Shown one piece after another: positions 45,392 through 58,520 of a stretch of 64,000 nucleotides of DNA. A model generated the notes under the pieces. That model saw only the letters and a list, made by a program, of their open reading frames with translations. It had not been told where the DNA came from and searched no databases. Both the position numbers and the translations under genes were made by a program. Numbering within the stretch: the stretch's first letter is position 1; every line of letters starts with the position of its first letter. This DNA is from Carnegiea gigantea (lineage: Eukaryota > Streptophyta > Magnoliopsida > Caryophyllales > Cactaceae): assembly GCA_029747015.1 (NCBI GenBank), contig JAKOGI010002156.1, positions 62,001 through 126,000 on the forward strand, in the 5' to 3' direction.

Positions 45392-48300
45392 ATGAGCAAC
45401 AGTTCGATTCATATGCATAGAACTTCTCTTGAATATAGGAATGGGGTTGAGTTATTTTTGGAATTTGCTTTTTACAATGCTAGGGGTAGGAAACTGATCA
45501 TATGCCCTTGCAATAAATGTAAAGTTGGCTATGAATGTTGCTTCACAAAAGAAGAAGTGGCATGTCATCTCATGTTTAATGATTTTTGGCCATACTATAA
45601 AGAGTGGGTGCATCATAGGCAGGAAATTTTTGAACCTTCTTCATTTTTTTGTGACAAAGGCTATAATGCTACTAATACCCAATCAGAAGTGGTCTTGGTG
45701 ACATTAATACTATAGGAATACTTAATGATATTTTTAGGATGAGCAAAAGTCATGGAAATGACATGTTTCATGAAGAGGGTGATATGGATGAAGAAGACAA
45801 TGGTGAGTTAGAGAATGAGGGGCATAAGGGTGATAGTTCCATTGCAGACAATGACGCTGGATATGAAAGGTTACTAGAACAAGTTGAACAAGAGGTATAT
45901 CAAGGTTCAAAATTTTCAAAACTCTCTTTTCTATTGCACTTACTCTACTTGAAATGCATGTATGGTTGGTCAATTAAATCATTTAATATACTGCTCTAGC
46001 TTTTGAGTTTTGTTTTTCACCATATAGACCCATTCCCATCATCATGGAGTAATTGGAAGCAATTACTTAAGGACTCAGGCCTTCAATAGGACAAAATACA
46101 TGCATGTCCTAATGATTGTATATTATATTGTGGTGAAAAGGAACAACAAGAATCATATGACAAGTGTGGTTTTTCATGATGGAAGAATAGCGAAAAGAAA
46201 TTGTCAGCTAAGGTATTATGCTATTTTCCTTGCATTCCTAGGCTACTTAGGCTTTACAAATCATCCAAGATAACTGAAGATATGATTTGGCATGATAAGT
46301 ATCGTACAAAGGATGGAATTTTGAGACATCCTGCAGATGCAAAGGCATGGAAGGAATTTGATGAACAATATCCCAATTTTGCATATGATCCTTGAAATAT
46401 AAGGCTTTTACTAGCTAGTGATGGGTTTAATATCTTTCGTGTTATGAGTAGCGCGCATAGTACTTGGCCAGTTTTGCTAATTCCATATAATTTGCCTCCC
46501 TAGCTATGTATGAAACAATCCTCAATTATACTATTGATGATTATTCCCGGTGAAAAGGCCCAAGGTATGTATATCTTCAACCATTGATCAAAGAGTTAGT
46601 GAAGTTATAGCACGGTGTAGATGCATATGATGCACACACAAATACGAGATTTACATTACGGGGTGCTCTTCACTATACTACAAATGACTTTCCTAGATAT
46701 GCTAATCTGTTTGGGTAGAGTATGAATGGTCATTTCACATGGCCATCTTGTGGGAAAGCAACTCAATCACTTTGGCTAGAAAATGGACACAAGTTTTACC
46801 ATATGGGTCATTGGAGATGGTTAGTAGAAGACCATCCTTTTCAATATGATAAGAATGGATTTGATGGGAATATAGAGTTTGTTAACACTCTAGCTTCATT
46901 AACAGGGAGTCAAGTACTTGCAGAATTAGAGTGAATTATGTTTACATATGGGAAAGACCAAACCAATGTAGACGTTGATGAGAGGGATGAAGAGCAAACA
47001 TGGAAGAAGCGAAGCATTTTTTTGATCTTAAATATTGGCAGTTTAACCATTTTCATCATAACTTGGATGTAATGCATATCGAAAAAATATTTGTGATAAT
47101 TTGTTAGGAACTTTGTTGAATTTGGAAGGGAAGAGTAAGGATAACTTGAAGGCCCGCCATGATCTTTAACAAATGCAGATAAGGCTTGAGCTCCACCCAG
47201 TTTTGTTACGAAATGGCAAATATCATTTACCAGTAGCTCTTTATAATTTGTCTGTTCATGAGAAAACCTCTTTGCTAAAAGTCTTGAAGTATATCAAGGT
47301 GCCAGATGGATATGCAAGCAATATCTCTGGATGTGTCAATTTGAAAGAGTGTAAGTTGTTTAATTTGGTGAGCCATGATTGCCATATTCTAATGCAAGAC
47401 TTATTTCCAATTGTATTGTGAGCGGTTAAGGATGATAATCTTATAGATTTGGTGTGTGAGTTGTTTGATTTTTTAAGGGCATTATGTGCAAAAGAGCTGG
47501 ATATCGATAGATTGGATGAGCTACGAAGCAACATGGTGTTCATGTTATTTTGTATGGAAAAAATGTTCCCACCTGGTGTTTTCACCATTATGGTGCATCT
47601 GATTGTTCACTTGACAGAGGAAGCAAAGCTTGGGGGCCCTGTATTTTATAGATGCACGTACCCTATAGAGCGGTGAGGCCTTAAATTTTATGGGTTTTTA
47701 TTTATCTTTTTTTGCCCTTAGAAATCATATATTAGTGGCAAATTGTAGGTACTGGGCACAGTTAAAAGGATATGTTAGTAATCGAGCACAACTACAGTGA
47801 TCAATGGCAGAATGATACTTATGTAAGAGTGCATAACTTTTTGCTCAATATACTTTGAAGGGGTGGAAACTGTATTTAATCGTCCACAAAGGAATGGCTC
47901 TATTCCTAATGAAGAAATGTATTTATTTAACATCGGTGGACGACCTAAAGGTCAGGTTGTAATGGTAGAAATGGATGAGTTGAGCCTTAAGCAAGCACAT
48001 TGATATGTGCTCCTACATGTGCATGGGATAGACTTTTATGGCAGGTTAGTAAAATTAGCTTTACAGCCTTTTGTGCTAAATGTGTGAAGTTTACTAATAT
48101 TCATTTAATTTGATGAAATTCATGACTTGTAAATATTTCCTAGAGGAATGCCTTGTATTTTGTTCATAAGAGCCTAGTGATAAGCTTAAGTAAAAATGGT
48201 TACTTGAGGACTTTCCGAGTTGGTTGCAACAAATGGTAACTTCAAAACTTTATAATGAGTGCTTTAGAAACATATTTATATCAATTACTAACATGGGTGC

Positions 48301-48906
48301 TCAATTGTTTAGGTGACTAATAGTGATGATAGTAACCCAGAGTCAAAAGTGTTAAGAGCAATGGCTTAGGGTCCGAACTCCATAATCAAAAGAATGAAGG
48401 CTTTTAATATCAATGGGTATAAATTTGACACCCAAGCTTGAGATAAGATAAAGAAAACTCAAAACTACGAGGTTATGGTAGAAGCTGATGGAAAACCTTA
48501 CTGTGGGAAGATCACTGACATCATAGAGTTGGACCACTTTTTTAAATATAAGGTAGTTCTATTTCGATGTGATTGGATGGATGTAAACTCAAGTCAGGGA
48601 AGACAAGTGGACAAAAGGGGATTCACTCTCTTAAATTTCTCACATTAGATACATAAAGGAAATGCCTTTTAGGATGATCCATATATTCTTTCATCACAAC
48701 CCAATTAGGCATTTTACATTGAAGATGATAAAGACAAAGGCAGGACTCATGTTGTGAGAGTAAAGCCAAGAGATAGTTAACAATTAGAAGTGACCATGGT
48801 AGATGAGGATGGATTGTATCCTCAATGCATGCCTCCTAATATATCAGAAAAGGATGCATTCAATGATCCAAGAAATTAGGATACTGTTGATTTTGAGGAA
48901 TATTAA
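45392..48906 (+). pseudogene. TNP2-type CACTA transposase
   Basis: Starts at ATG 45392 (MSNSSIHMHRT; the upstream ATG at 45320 lacks support) and can be read to TAA 48906 with many stops and shifts. Domain order: transposase-associated N-terminal domain (45392-45640: EYRNGVELFLEFA, CPCNKC, EEVACHL); transposase core of the Transposase_21 kind (about 46390-47140: LLASDGFNIF, STWPVLLIPYNLPP, YDAHTNTRFTLRG, LDVMHIEKNICDNLLGTLL); DUF4218-type region (47420-47672: DLVCELFDFLR, FPPGVFTIMVHL, EEAKLGGPVFYR); a short GT-AG intron (47673-47758); DUF4216-type region (48400-48800: YCGKITDIIELDHF, VVLFRCDWMDV). It would cut and join the CACTA ends. The number of stops makes it non-functional. Confidence 0.92.
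47673..47758 (+). other. Intron in the TNP2-type gene
   Basis: Begins GTGAGG and ends TTGTAG. Joining the flanks restores a CCT ATA GAG CGG TAC reading (PIERY) and the usual 'YP(I)ER.LG.LK.YV.NRA' block of the family. 86 bp. Confidence 0.75.
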
Positions 48907-50036
48907 CAATTTTAGTTTTTTTATTATCATGTGTTGGCATTTGCAGATCTTTGTATTTTGTTCTTATTTCGAAAGAAAATATCATATTGCTTCTAATTGA
49001 CGTAATAGTTCAAGTTTGCAAGGCTTCACACCCTTTAGCCATATGAACCTCCAAGCCTAGCCCTGTGCACAAATGTTGGTACATCAGATTATTATGTTTT
49101 GATTTAAATTTATGCTCTTTTCAAGCTTTGATTAATTACCTCATAGGCTAAGTAAGTAAAAGGAAGAAATATCAATACACAGGTATATGTGATTATTTTG
49201 TTTACGTAGTTTCCCTTATTGGATTATGTTTGATTTTTGTAATACAGCTTATAGAATTTGACATGATCAAATTAGCTCGTCTTGGTCAATTTTTACTTTT
49301 AACCATTTTTTCCTAGGATTGCATCATAAACTGACACAAGTTTTCCTTGTAAGTTTTGAAGCAGCATAATCGTATTCCGATATGGGATTACCTTAGAAGA
49401 GTACCCTAAGTCTGTTCAACATGAAGATTCAGCAGCTAAAGATATGTCTTGTAGATGACATTGACATGATTCCTGATTTGGAAAAAGAAGAAGTCGAAAC
49501 TGTTGGAGAGAATATTTTCGAATCAAGAGTTTTGATTAATATGAATCCCTCTCTTATCACCATACCTGATGATTTTAAAGATGACAAAGAGTTGTTAATC
49601 ATTGGTAAATGGATCTTTAATACACATCTGGCCATTTTACTTTCATAATGGCTTTAGCAACTATAGTTTATTTACTGTTATGATGATCATATTCTTTTTT
49701 ATGCAGATGAACATTGCAATGCTAGAAAGCTTGGAGGGGGAATAAATGTGAACATGGTATATAAATTGGTTCCTCTGGATAAGATTATGATATCTTTAAA
49801 CAACTTGTTGCAACCAACAAAGAAAGTAGAGTTTATTTAATAGATTCCTTGCTGATGTTGCTAAGAGACCTAGTTTATGTCCTCTTAAGTGTAAGGATTG
49901 GCGCTTAGGGCCATAGTACTTTAAGGTTAGATCACAATGTTTATTAGGGTAAGCATTTATTTATATCCATGCTGGGTGATGCATGTTATCTAAATATAAC
50001 TATTTCAAATACTTACCTAAACTTTTGTTTTGGTAG

Positions 50037-50237
50037 GGAAAGTTTTTGTTACTAGATAGGGTACTAATCAATCAGGAAATTCTAAAGTCAGTTGGGGAAA
50101 GGGTTCGGGGTTTCAAGTATTCCTTGAGATGTAAGTATGTTAAAGAAGATACCACAAAAGAGGCATTATATAATTTAGAAAAGAGTAAGCGGCCGTCTGC
50201 TGGTTTGGTCAATTATTTCTTTTCGGAGAAGCTTCAG
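50037..50237 (+). pseudogene. Second CACTA gene exon with SEK.Q motif
   Basis: Open throughout: 201 bases starting after TTGGTAG and ending CTTCAG before GTAAGT. It encodes GKFLLLDRVLINQEIL and, nearer the end, NLEKSKRPSAGLVNYFFSEKLQ. The phase suits the following exon at 50730. Confidence 0.75.
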
Positions 50238-50729
50238 GTAAGTTAAAAAACTGTTGTTCTCATCGTGTCTGGGTTATTCTTGCTTTTTGGTCTCGGTTGT
50301 AATGGTTTTGCCCTTCAGATTGGCGCTTAGCCAGTAATATGACAAGTAGAGGCCTTTGTTTTGTAAATTAATTTTTCTAGCAACTTGGTGAAGCTATTTG
50401 GCTTATTTTGACTCTCTAAGCATATCATTAGTTGCTGGTATCACACAAAATACAAGAATTAAGGGGTGCTCATTAAGAACCAAAACTATAACTTCGAACT
50501 AATGAAAAACTAGAAATAAGGATCTCTTTACTTCTAAGAAAGAATTGAAGGTTGTAGTTTACACAGTATTCTTTATAGAAATCATGAGCTTATTCTCATT
50601 TGCATTTAAGGAGTGTGTTTGTGGTGTCAAACAAATTCAGGACATGCTTTGGGTGCTTTGCTGACTGTTTGGCTTCTCCACCCTTATAAAAATATCTCTT
50701 CTAACAACATAATACTTTTTGCAATGCAG

Positions 50730-50831
50730 AAATGGTCTACTAATGGAAAAAGAGCAAGAGGGAAGCAACTACATGCATATACAAGTGGGTCACAAAGTTT
50801 TGCATTCAAAAGGGATAATTTTATAAGTCAT
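50730..50831 (+). pseudogene. Second CACTA gene exon with GSQSFA motif
   Basis: 102 bases, 34 codons, flanked by GCAATGCAG and GTATGC. It contains KRARGKQLHAYTSGSQSFAF, close to the 'HT.GS.SFA' signature of the family. Donor and acceptor phases are both zero. Confidence 0.8.
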
Positions 50832-50934
50832 GTATGCTTACTATGTTTATATTAAGTAAGGCGTGGCCATTATAAGGTAAAATGTTCGTAGCAAGTCTAG
50901 AATATGAATGGCCATGTGGGCTACATTTCTGAAT

Positions 50935-53900
50935 AGTCTAAACTCTACATGGTAAGAAGTTCTTAACGATAGCAAGCGACACTATCAATGAATGAAAGAT
51001 GTAATTTTCCTCTAATTGCCTTTTAGTTAGCAGTGGAGATCATTATTAAGCATAAGTGTATAACAATGGAATGCTAGTACTGGACATGTATTGCAAAAAT
51101 TAACATAGATAGCTCTATGCTATTCACAAGAACACCCAAAAAGATATGCCTGAAAGTTAGTTTCCATGCTGCCACTGCTATTACAGCCAGCATAGCCCAA
51201 AAGCTCACTCATATACAAAGTCTCCACTTTTGACTTGATAATAGATTTGGTAGATTCATCTTATGTGCTCTATGTGAACTCACTATGTTTACAAGAGAGA
51301 AACATGGCCGAATCATCTTGTTCATCTGCATCCATGTTCACCTATTGAAGGTGCTTTGGGCGTATGATCCGTTGAGCTGTATTTGTCATTTCTTTTTTTT
51401 ACTTGGCTTTATATTGTTGGTACTCTGGCTATGTGGCCTATGGAATTGTGACCACAGTGTGTAGTCGTCGAGCCTGGTGGACATATTCGTTATGTTTCTA
51501 TTGTTACAAGTACTTATTGTAAGGCTATGAGCCTCGGTTATGGTTAGTGTTTAGTGAAAACTCTCTCTGTTTATTTCTAAATTCTAGAAATCACTAACAT
51601 CACTAGTCATGGGGTTAGGGTGTTACATTATATATACTTTGCTATGTATAGAATTCTTAGTTTGTGCCTAGCATGCTACAACAAATAGGAACAAGCAGGG
51701 AAAGTGAGGGAAATACCTATTGTTCTTGACTTTGTCAAATGGTGAAATGAGCTACATTTGCTCAGCTTCAACGAAAGAAGTAAAGCACTCTAAAAAAACA
51801 AACCAATCACAGAGTCAGATTTTAAAATTTTTAACCCAATGAAGCTCTTTTACTTCGTGATTTATTCTTCCCCCCCCCCATTCTAGTTGTGGGAAAGAAA
51901 ATTAAGCTGTGAAAACTACAAATCCAGACCCAGCATAATGCTTCTGGAGTAATGCATGGCAAGAAGTTCAGTTAGACCAGCGTGAAAGTTGAACATTCCA
52001 ATGTCAAATAGATGTAAGATGTCTAGTCCTGTAACTTCAACTATGCATGGTAAGAAGTTCTTAGCTATGCGAACAACACTATTAATGCATGAAAGATGTA
52101 ATTTTCCTCTAATTCCCTTTTAGTTAGTGGTGGAGATCGTCATTAATCATATGTGTATAACAATGGAATGCTAATACTGGACATGTATTATAAACACTAA
52201 CATACATAGCTCCCTTTTATTTATAAGAACACCCAGAAAGAAATGCCTGAATGTTAGTTTCCAGACTACCACTGTTGCTATAGGTAGCATAGCCCAGAAG
52301 CCAACTTGCATCTGGATTCTCCACTTTTGAGATGATAATAGATTTTGTAGATTCATTACGTGCATTCTTTGTGAACTCTCTATGTGTACCAGAGAGAAAC
52401 ATATCAAAATCATCCCGATCATCTGCATCCAAGTTCGCCACATCCTAGTCATTTTTGCATCCAAGTTCACTCATCAAAGGTGCTCCGGGCGTGTGATCTA
52501 TTGAGCTGTATTTTTTGTTTCTTTTTTTACTTGGATTTATATTGTTGGTACTCCAGCCGTGTGGCCTATAGAGTTGTGATCTCCGACGTGCAGCTGTCGA
52601 GGCTGGTGGGCATATTTCTTATGTTTCTATTGTTACAGGTACATATTGTAAGGCTATAAGCCTAAGTTATGGTCAGTTAAGCATAAGTGTATAACAATTG
52701 AATGCTCCTACTAGACATGTACTGCAAATACCAACATAGATAGCTCCCTTCTATTTACAAGAACACCCAAAAAGACATGCCTGAATGTTGGTTTCCACAC
52801 TGCAACTGCTACTATAGGTACTATAGCCCAAAAGCTCACTCACATATAGGTTCTCCACTTTTAAGTTAATAATAGATTATGCAGATTCATCTTATGCATT
52901 CTTTGTGAACTCTCTATGTACCAAAGAGAAACATTGCTAAATCATCCTGTTCATCTTCATCTAAGTTCACCCATAGAAGGTGCTCGGGGCATTTGATCTG
53001 TTGAACTGTATTTTTATTTATTTATTTTTTTACTCAGCTTTATGTTGTTGGTACTCTAGTCGTGTGGCTTATGGAGTTGTGATCTCTGGCGTGGCCTAGT
53101 GAACATATTTCTTATGTTTATGTTGTTAAGGTACTCATTGTAAGGCTATAAGCCTAAGGTATGGTTAGTTTTTAGGGAAACGCTATCCGTTTATTTCCAA
53201 AATTCTAGAAATCACTAACATCACTAGCCCTGGGCTTAGGGTGTTACACTTTATATACTTTATTGTGGATAGAATTCTTAGTTTGTGCCTAGTAGCCTAT
53301 AACAGATAAGAACGAGTAGGGAAGGTAAGTGAAATACATATTCTTCTTGACTTTGTCAAATGGTGAAATGAGCTACATTTGTTTAGCTTCAATAAAAGAG
53401 TAAAGCACTCCACAAAAAACAAACCAATCACTGAGTCAGATTTCTAAATTTTCAACCTAGTGACGCTCTTTTATTTTGTTGTTTTTTCATTTTCCCCCCA
53501 TTCTAGTGGTTGGAAAGAAACAAAGCTGTGAAAGCTACAAACCCTGACCTAGCATAATGCTTCTAGAGTAATGCATGGTGAGAAGTTCAGCAGGAAAGTT
53601 AAACATTCGAATATCAAATAAATGTCAGTTGTCTAGTCATGTAACTTCAACTTTGCATGGTGAGAAGTTCTTAGCAATAGCAAGCAGCACAATCAATGAA
53701 TGAAAGATGTGATTTTCCTCTAATTCCCTTTTAGTTAGTCATGGAGACTGTCATTAAGCATAAGTGTATAACAATGGAATGCTAGTACTGGACATTTATT
53801 GCAAACACGAACATAGATAGCTCCCTTCTATTCAGTGGAGCACCCAAAAAGACATGCTTGAATGTTGGTTTCCGCACTACTACTGGTACTATAGGTAGCC

Positions 53901-56900
53901 TAGCCCAAAAGCTCACTCTTGTATAGGTTCTCCACTTTTGACTTGATAATAGATTTTATAGATTCATCTTGTGCATTCATTGTGAACTCTCTATGTGTAC
54001 TAGAGAGAAGCATGGCTATATCATCATGTTCATCTGTATCCAAGTTCACCCATCGAAGGTGCTCTAGTGTGTGATCTATTGAGTTGTATTTTTATTTCTT
54101 TTTTTTACTTAGCTTTATGTTGGTGGTACTTTAGCTGTGTGGGCTATGGAGTTGTGATCTACGGCATGTAGCCATCGAGCCTAGTGGACATATTTATTAT
54201 GCTTCTATTGTTACAGGTACTTGTTGTAAGGCTATAAGCCTAAGGTATGGTTAGTTTTTAGGAAAAATTCTATTCATTTGTGTCCAAAATTCTAGAAATC
54301 ATTAATATCACTAGCCCTGGGGTTAGGGTGTTACACTTTACATACTTTGCTATGTATACAATTCTTAGTTTGTGCTTAACAGCCTACAGTAAATCAAAAC
54401 GAGTAGAGAAGGCAAGGGAAACACCTATTCTTCTTGACTTTGTTAAATGGTGAAATGAGCTACATTTGTTCAGCTTCAACGAAAGAAGTGAAGAACTCCA
54501 CAAAAACAAACCAATCACATAGTTAGATTATCAAATTTTCAACCCAATGATGCTATTTTATTTTGTTATTTAGTCCTCTTTCCCCCATTCTAGTTGTGAG
54601 AAAGAAAATGAAGTTGTGAAAACTGCAAACCCAGACACATTATAATGCTTCTAGAGCACTGCATGGTAAGAAGTTCAGCCACACTAGCACGAAAGTTAAA
54701 CATTCTAACATCAAATAGATGTAATATGTCTTGCCATGTAACTTCAACTCTGCATGGTAAGAAGTTCTTTAGCGATAGCAAGCAGTGCTATTAATGAATG
54801 AAAGACGTAATTTTCCTCTTATTCCCTTTTGGTCAATAGTGGAGATTATCATTAAGCATAACTATATAACAACGGCATCCTAGCACTGGACATGTATTGC
54901 AAACACTAAGAAAGATAGCTCCCTTCTATTTACAAGAACACCCAAAAAGACATGCTTGAATGTCGGTTTCCACACTGCCACTGCTACTATAGGGAACCTA
55001 GCCTAAAAGCTCACTTACATATAGATTCTCCACTTTTTAGTTGATAATAGATTTTACAGATTCATCTTATGCATGCTTTGTGAACTCTCTGTGTACCAAA
55101 GAGAACCATGGCTAAATCATCCTGTTTATCTGTATCCAAGTTCACCTACTGATGGTGCTCTGGGCGTGTGATTTGTTGAGCTGTATTTTTATTTCTTTTT
55201 TTACTTGGCTTTATATTGTTCGCACTCTGGCCGTATGGCCTATGGAGTTGTGATCTTTGGCGTGTAGCCGTCGAGCCTGGTAGGGATATTCCTTATGTTT
55301 CTGTTGTTATAAGTACTTATTGTAAGGCTATAAGCCTAAGTTATGATCAGTTTTGAGGGGAAACTCTGTGTGTTTGTTTCCAAAATTTTAGAAATCCCTA
55401 ACATCACTACCCCTAAGGTAACGTTGTTACACTGTATATACTTTGCTATGTATAGAATTCTTTATTTGTGCCTAACAGCCTACAACAGATGGGAACGAGC
55501 AGGGAAGGTAAGGGAAATACTTATTCTTCTTGACTTTGTCGAATGGTGAAATGAGCTGCATTTGTTCAGGTTCAATGGAAGGAGTAAAGCACTCCACAAA
55601 AAACAAACCAATCACGTAGTAGATTTTTAAATTTTCAACCCAACAACGCTCTTTTATTTTGTTATTTCTTCCTTTTCCGCCCATTCTAGTGAAAATGAAG
55701 CTATGAAAACTACAAACCCAGAGCCATCATAATGCCTCTAGAGCAATGCATGGTAAGAAGTTCGGTTAGACTGGCACGAAAGTTAAACATTCCAATATTA
55801 AATAGATGTAAGATGTCTAGTCATGTAACCTCAACTCTGCATAGTAAGAAGTTCTTAGTGATAGCAAACAGCACTATTAATGAATGAAAGATGAATTTTT
55901 CCTCTAATTCCCTTCTAGTTAATAGTGAAGATCATCATTAAGCATAAGTGTATAACAATGGAATACTAGTACTGGACATGTATTACAAACACCAACAAAG
56001 ATAGCTCCCTTCTATTTATAAGAACACCAAAAAGACTTGCCTGAATATTGGCTTCTACACTGCTACTGTTACTGCAGGTAGCATAGCCCAAAAGCTCACT
56101 GACTTATAGGTTCTCCACCTTTGAGTTGATAACAGATTTTATAGATTCATCTTGTGCATTCTTTGTGAACTCTCTATGTGTACCAGAGAGAAACATAGCT
56201 AATCGTCCTGTTCATCTGCATCCAAGTTCACCTATCGATGGTGCTCCGGGCCTGTGATCCGTTGAGCTGTATTTTTATTTCTTTTTTTTACTTGGCTTTA
56301 TATTATTCATACTCCGGCCGTGTAGCCTATGGAGTTCTGATCTATAGCGTGTAGCTGTCGAGCCTGGTGGGCATATTCCTCATGTTTCTATTGTTATAGG
56401 TACTTACTGTAAGGCTATGAGCTTAAGTTATGATCAGTTTTGAGGGAAAACTGTGTCTGTTTATTTTTAAAATTCTAAAAATTACTAACATCACTAGCCC
56501 TGGGGTTAGGGTGTTACACTTTATATAGTTTGCTCTGTATAAAATTCTTTGTTTATGCTTGGCAACCTACAATAGATAGGAATGAATAGGAAAGGTAAGG
56601 AAATACCTATTCTTCTTGACTTTGTCAAATGATGAAATGAGCTACATTTGTTCAGCTTCAATGAAAGAAGTAAAGCAGTCCAGAAAAAAACATGGCTAAA
56701 TCATCCCTTTTAGTTAATAGTGGAGTTCATCATTAAGCAGTTCTTAGTGACTGCAAGCAACATTATTAATGAATGAAAGATGTAATTTTCCTCTACTTCC
56801 CTTTTAGTTAATAGTGGAGTTCATCATTAAGCATAAGTGTATAATAATGGAATGCTAGTAGTAGACATGTATTGCAAACAATAACATAGATAGCTCCCTT

Positions 56901-57455
56901 CTATTTACAAGAACACCAAAAAAAAAAAATGCTTGAATGTTGGTTTCTGCACTGCTACTGCTACTACGGGCAGCATAGCCCAAAAGCTCACTCACAGGTA
57001 GGTTCTCCACTTTTGAGTTGATAATAGATTATGTAGATTTATCTTATGCATTCTTTGTGAACTTCTATGTGTACTAAAGAGAAACATGGCTAAATCATCC
57101 TGTTCATCTACATCTAAGTTCACCCATCGAAGGTGCTCTGAGCATTTGATCTGCTGAGCTGTATTTTTATTTATTTATTTTTACTTAGCTTTATGTTGTT
57201 GGTACTCTGGCTGTGTGGCCTATGGAGTTCTGATCTCCAGCATGTAGCCATTGAGTCTGGTAGACATATTCCTTGTGTTTCTATTGTTACAGGTACTTTA
57301 TTGTAAGGCTATAAGCGTAAGGTATGTCAGTTTTTAGGGAAAATTTTATTCATTTGTTTCCAAAATTCTAGAAATCACTAACATCACTAGCCTTGGGTTA
57401 GGGTGTTACACTTTTTATACTTTACTCTGTATAGAATTCTTTGCTTATGCCTAAC
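50935..57455 (+). repeat. Tandem array, seven units of about 1.09 kb
   Basis: A landmark block (aagcataagtgtataacaa) starts each unit at 51048, 52148, 52679, 53756, 54854, 55940 and 56829. Spacings are 1100, 531, 1077, 1098, 1086 and 889 bases. Four spacings are close to one full unit, one is about half and one is short. Each full unit also carries a 'gtggcctatgga' block, a 'ctagaaatcactaacatcac' block, a 'gttagggtgttac' block and 'ggtaagaagttctta'. Most units share a T-run after 'gagctgta'. The array ends near 57455, about 10 bp before the exon. No open frame is conserved across units. Confidence 0.93.
56703..56833. repeat. Short duplication inside the last array unit
   Basis: 'cccttttagttaatagtgg' followed by 'agttcatcattaagca' occurs at about 56704 and again at about 56799, with a 95 bp offset. 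This suggests a local rearrangement shortened this unit. Confidence 0.75.
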
Positions 57456-57467
57456 ATTGATTTATAG

Positions 57468-57569
57468 GACAAGGAGCATCAAAGAGAACCTGCTCCCTTT
57501 GAATGGTTTATGGAGACTTATCGGGATTGTGAAGGATCTTACCATGAATTGGGGACTAAGAACTTCATG
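57468..57569 (+). pseudogene. Second CACTA gene exon with P..EWF.ETYR motif
   Basis: 102 bases, 34 codons, between TTTATAG and GTATGT. It encodes DKEHQREPAPFEWFMETYR and ends in SYHELGTKNFM. Open and in phase zero at both ends. Confidence 0.78.
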
Positions 57570-57680
57570 GTATGTGCATTTATACACGTATTGTAATTTG
57601 CATAAAGTATGTCATTAATTAATACATATGTAAACGAGATACTGATACTTGTTGGTATCTGTAGCGAATAATTTATACAG

Positions 57681-57893
57681 GATATTACTGTTGATATTAT
57701 CAAACGAAAAACAGTTGCTTCAGAAGTGGTATTCTCTGAAGCTATAGTGTTGGCTGAGACTTTTGCTTATCATAAGTTGATAGGACATGAAAGTGGTGGG
57801 AGTGTTAGAAGAGTTGGGTCCAGAGTAACCTCTAATCAACTTAACGCCAAATGTTATTGTCAAAGCAGGACAGAACCTCTAGATTGTAGCATA
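57681..57893 (+). pseudogene. Second CACTA gene exon, 71 codons
   Basis: Between ATACAG and GTGAGT, open in phase zero. It begins DITVDIIKRKTVAS and contains a short serine/glycine segment (GHESGGSVRRVGSRVTS). I know no domain for it, but its phase and borders suit the gene. Confidence 0.7.
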
Positions 57894-58126
57894 GTGAGTC
57901 TAATTCTAAAGGAGGTTCGATCCTTATGCTAATAGGTCACTTACTTGAAGTCTTAATGAACTGATGATACGCATGTTCTATCGCAGGTCATTTTTAAACT
58001 ATGGTTTTATTACTTCTTAATGGTTTTATTACTTCTTATTGAGTTTCCATAATTAAAAATAGATAATGAATACATGTACACTTTAGATAAGGTCAATGTT
58101 AATTTCTTTACTTGGGTTGTGATTAG

Positions 58127-58326
58127 GTTGATGATGTTGAATAGAATTAAAGCACTAACACGTGCTTAGCTGGTGAACACATAAGAGATACTCTGGCAAC
58201 CATACCTGCATTAGCTAAGAATAATGTGGCGTATATAAAGGATGCATGTTAAATTGAAAATTCCACTGTACTAAGAGATGAAGTTGGAGCTACTAATACA
58301 TCTAAGTCGCCTCATGTTCTAAACCA
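58127..58326 (+). pseudogene. Second CACTA gene exon with stops
   Basis: About 200 bases between GATTAG and GTGAGC. It contains LAGEHIRDTLATIPALAKNN and stops at three places, two of them within the first eight codons. It fits the series by its borders only. Confidence 0.5.
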
Positions 58327-58402
58327 CGTGAGCTATACAAGGTTTGATTTGTCATTTACTTTGGGTTAACTAAGTCTAAAAATAAAATATCGTTTATTAT
58401 AG

Positions 58403-58487
58403 GCCTTTGTTGAGGGAAAAAAGAAGCTATACAAGGACTTACTGAGCAAGATTCTTTACAAAAAGTTGTTCGATCTGAAGCAACCTA
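58403..58487 (+). pseudogene. Second CACTA gene exon, lysine-rich
   Basis: Between TTATAG and GTAAGA. It encodes AFVEGKKKLYKDLLSKILYK and then KLFDLKQP. The lysine/leucine-rich character would fit a coiled-coil or DNA-binding tail, but that is a guess. Confidence 0.55.
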
Positions 58488-58520
58488 GTAAGAATATGCT
58501 ATTCATTTTCATATAGGACT

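Larger units (their letters stand above)
50832..57467 (+). other. 6.6 kb intron of the second CACTA gene, filled with a tandem array
   Basis: Donor GTATGC at 50832 and acceptor ...TTTATAG ending at 57467. The exons on both sides are in phase zero and read on in the expected domain order. Nearly the whole intron (about 50935-57455) is a tandem array. Confidence 0.75.

Noticed and set aside
50935..57455. A CRISPR-like array or a centromere-type satellite
   Set aside because: Units are about 1.09 kb with no short identical repeats and unique spacers. The array is inside a transposon intron, so neither name fits.
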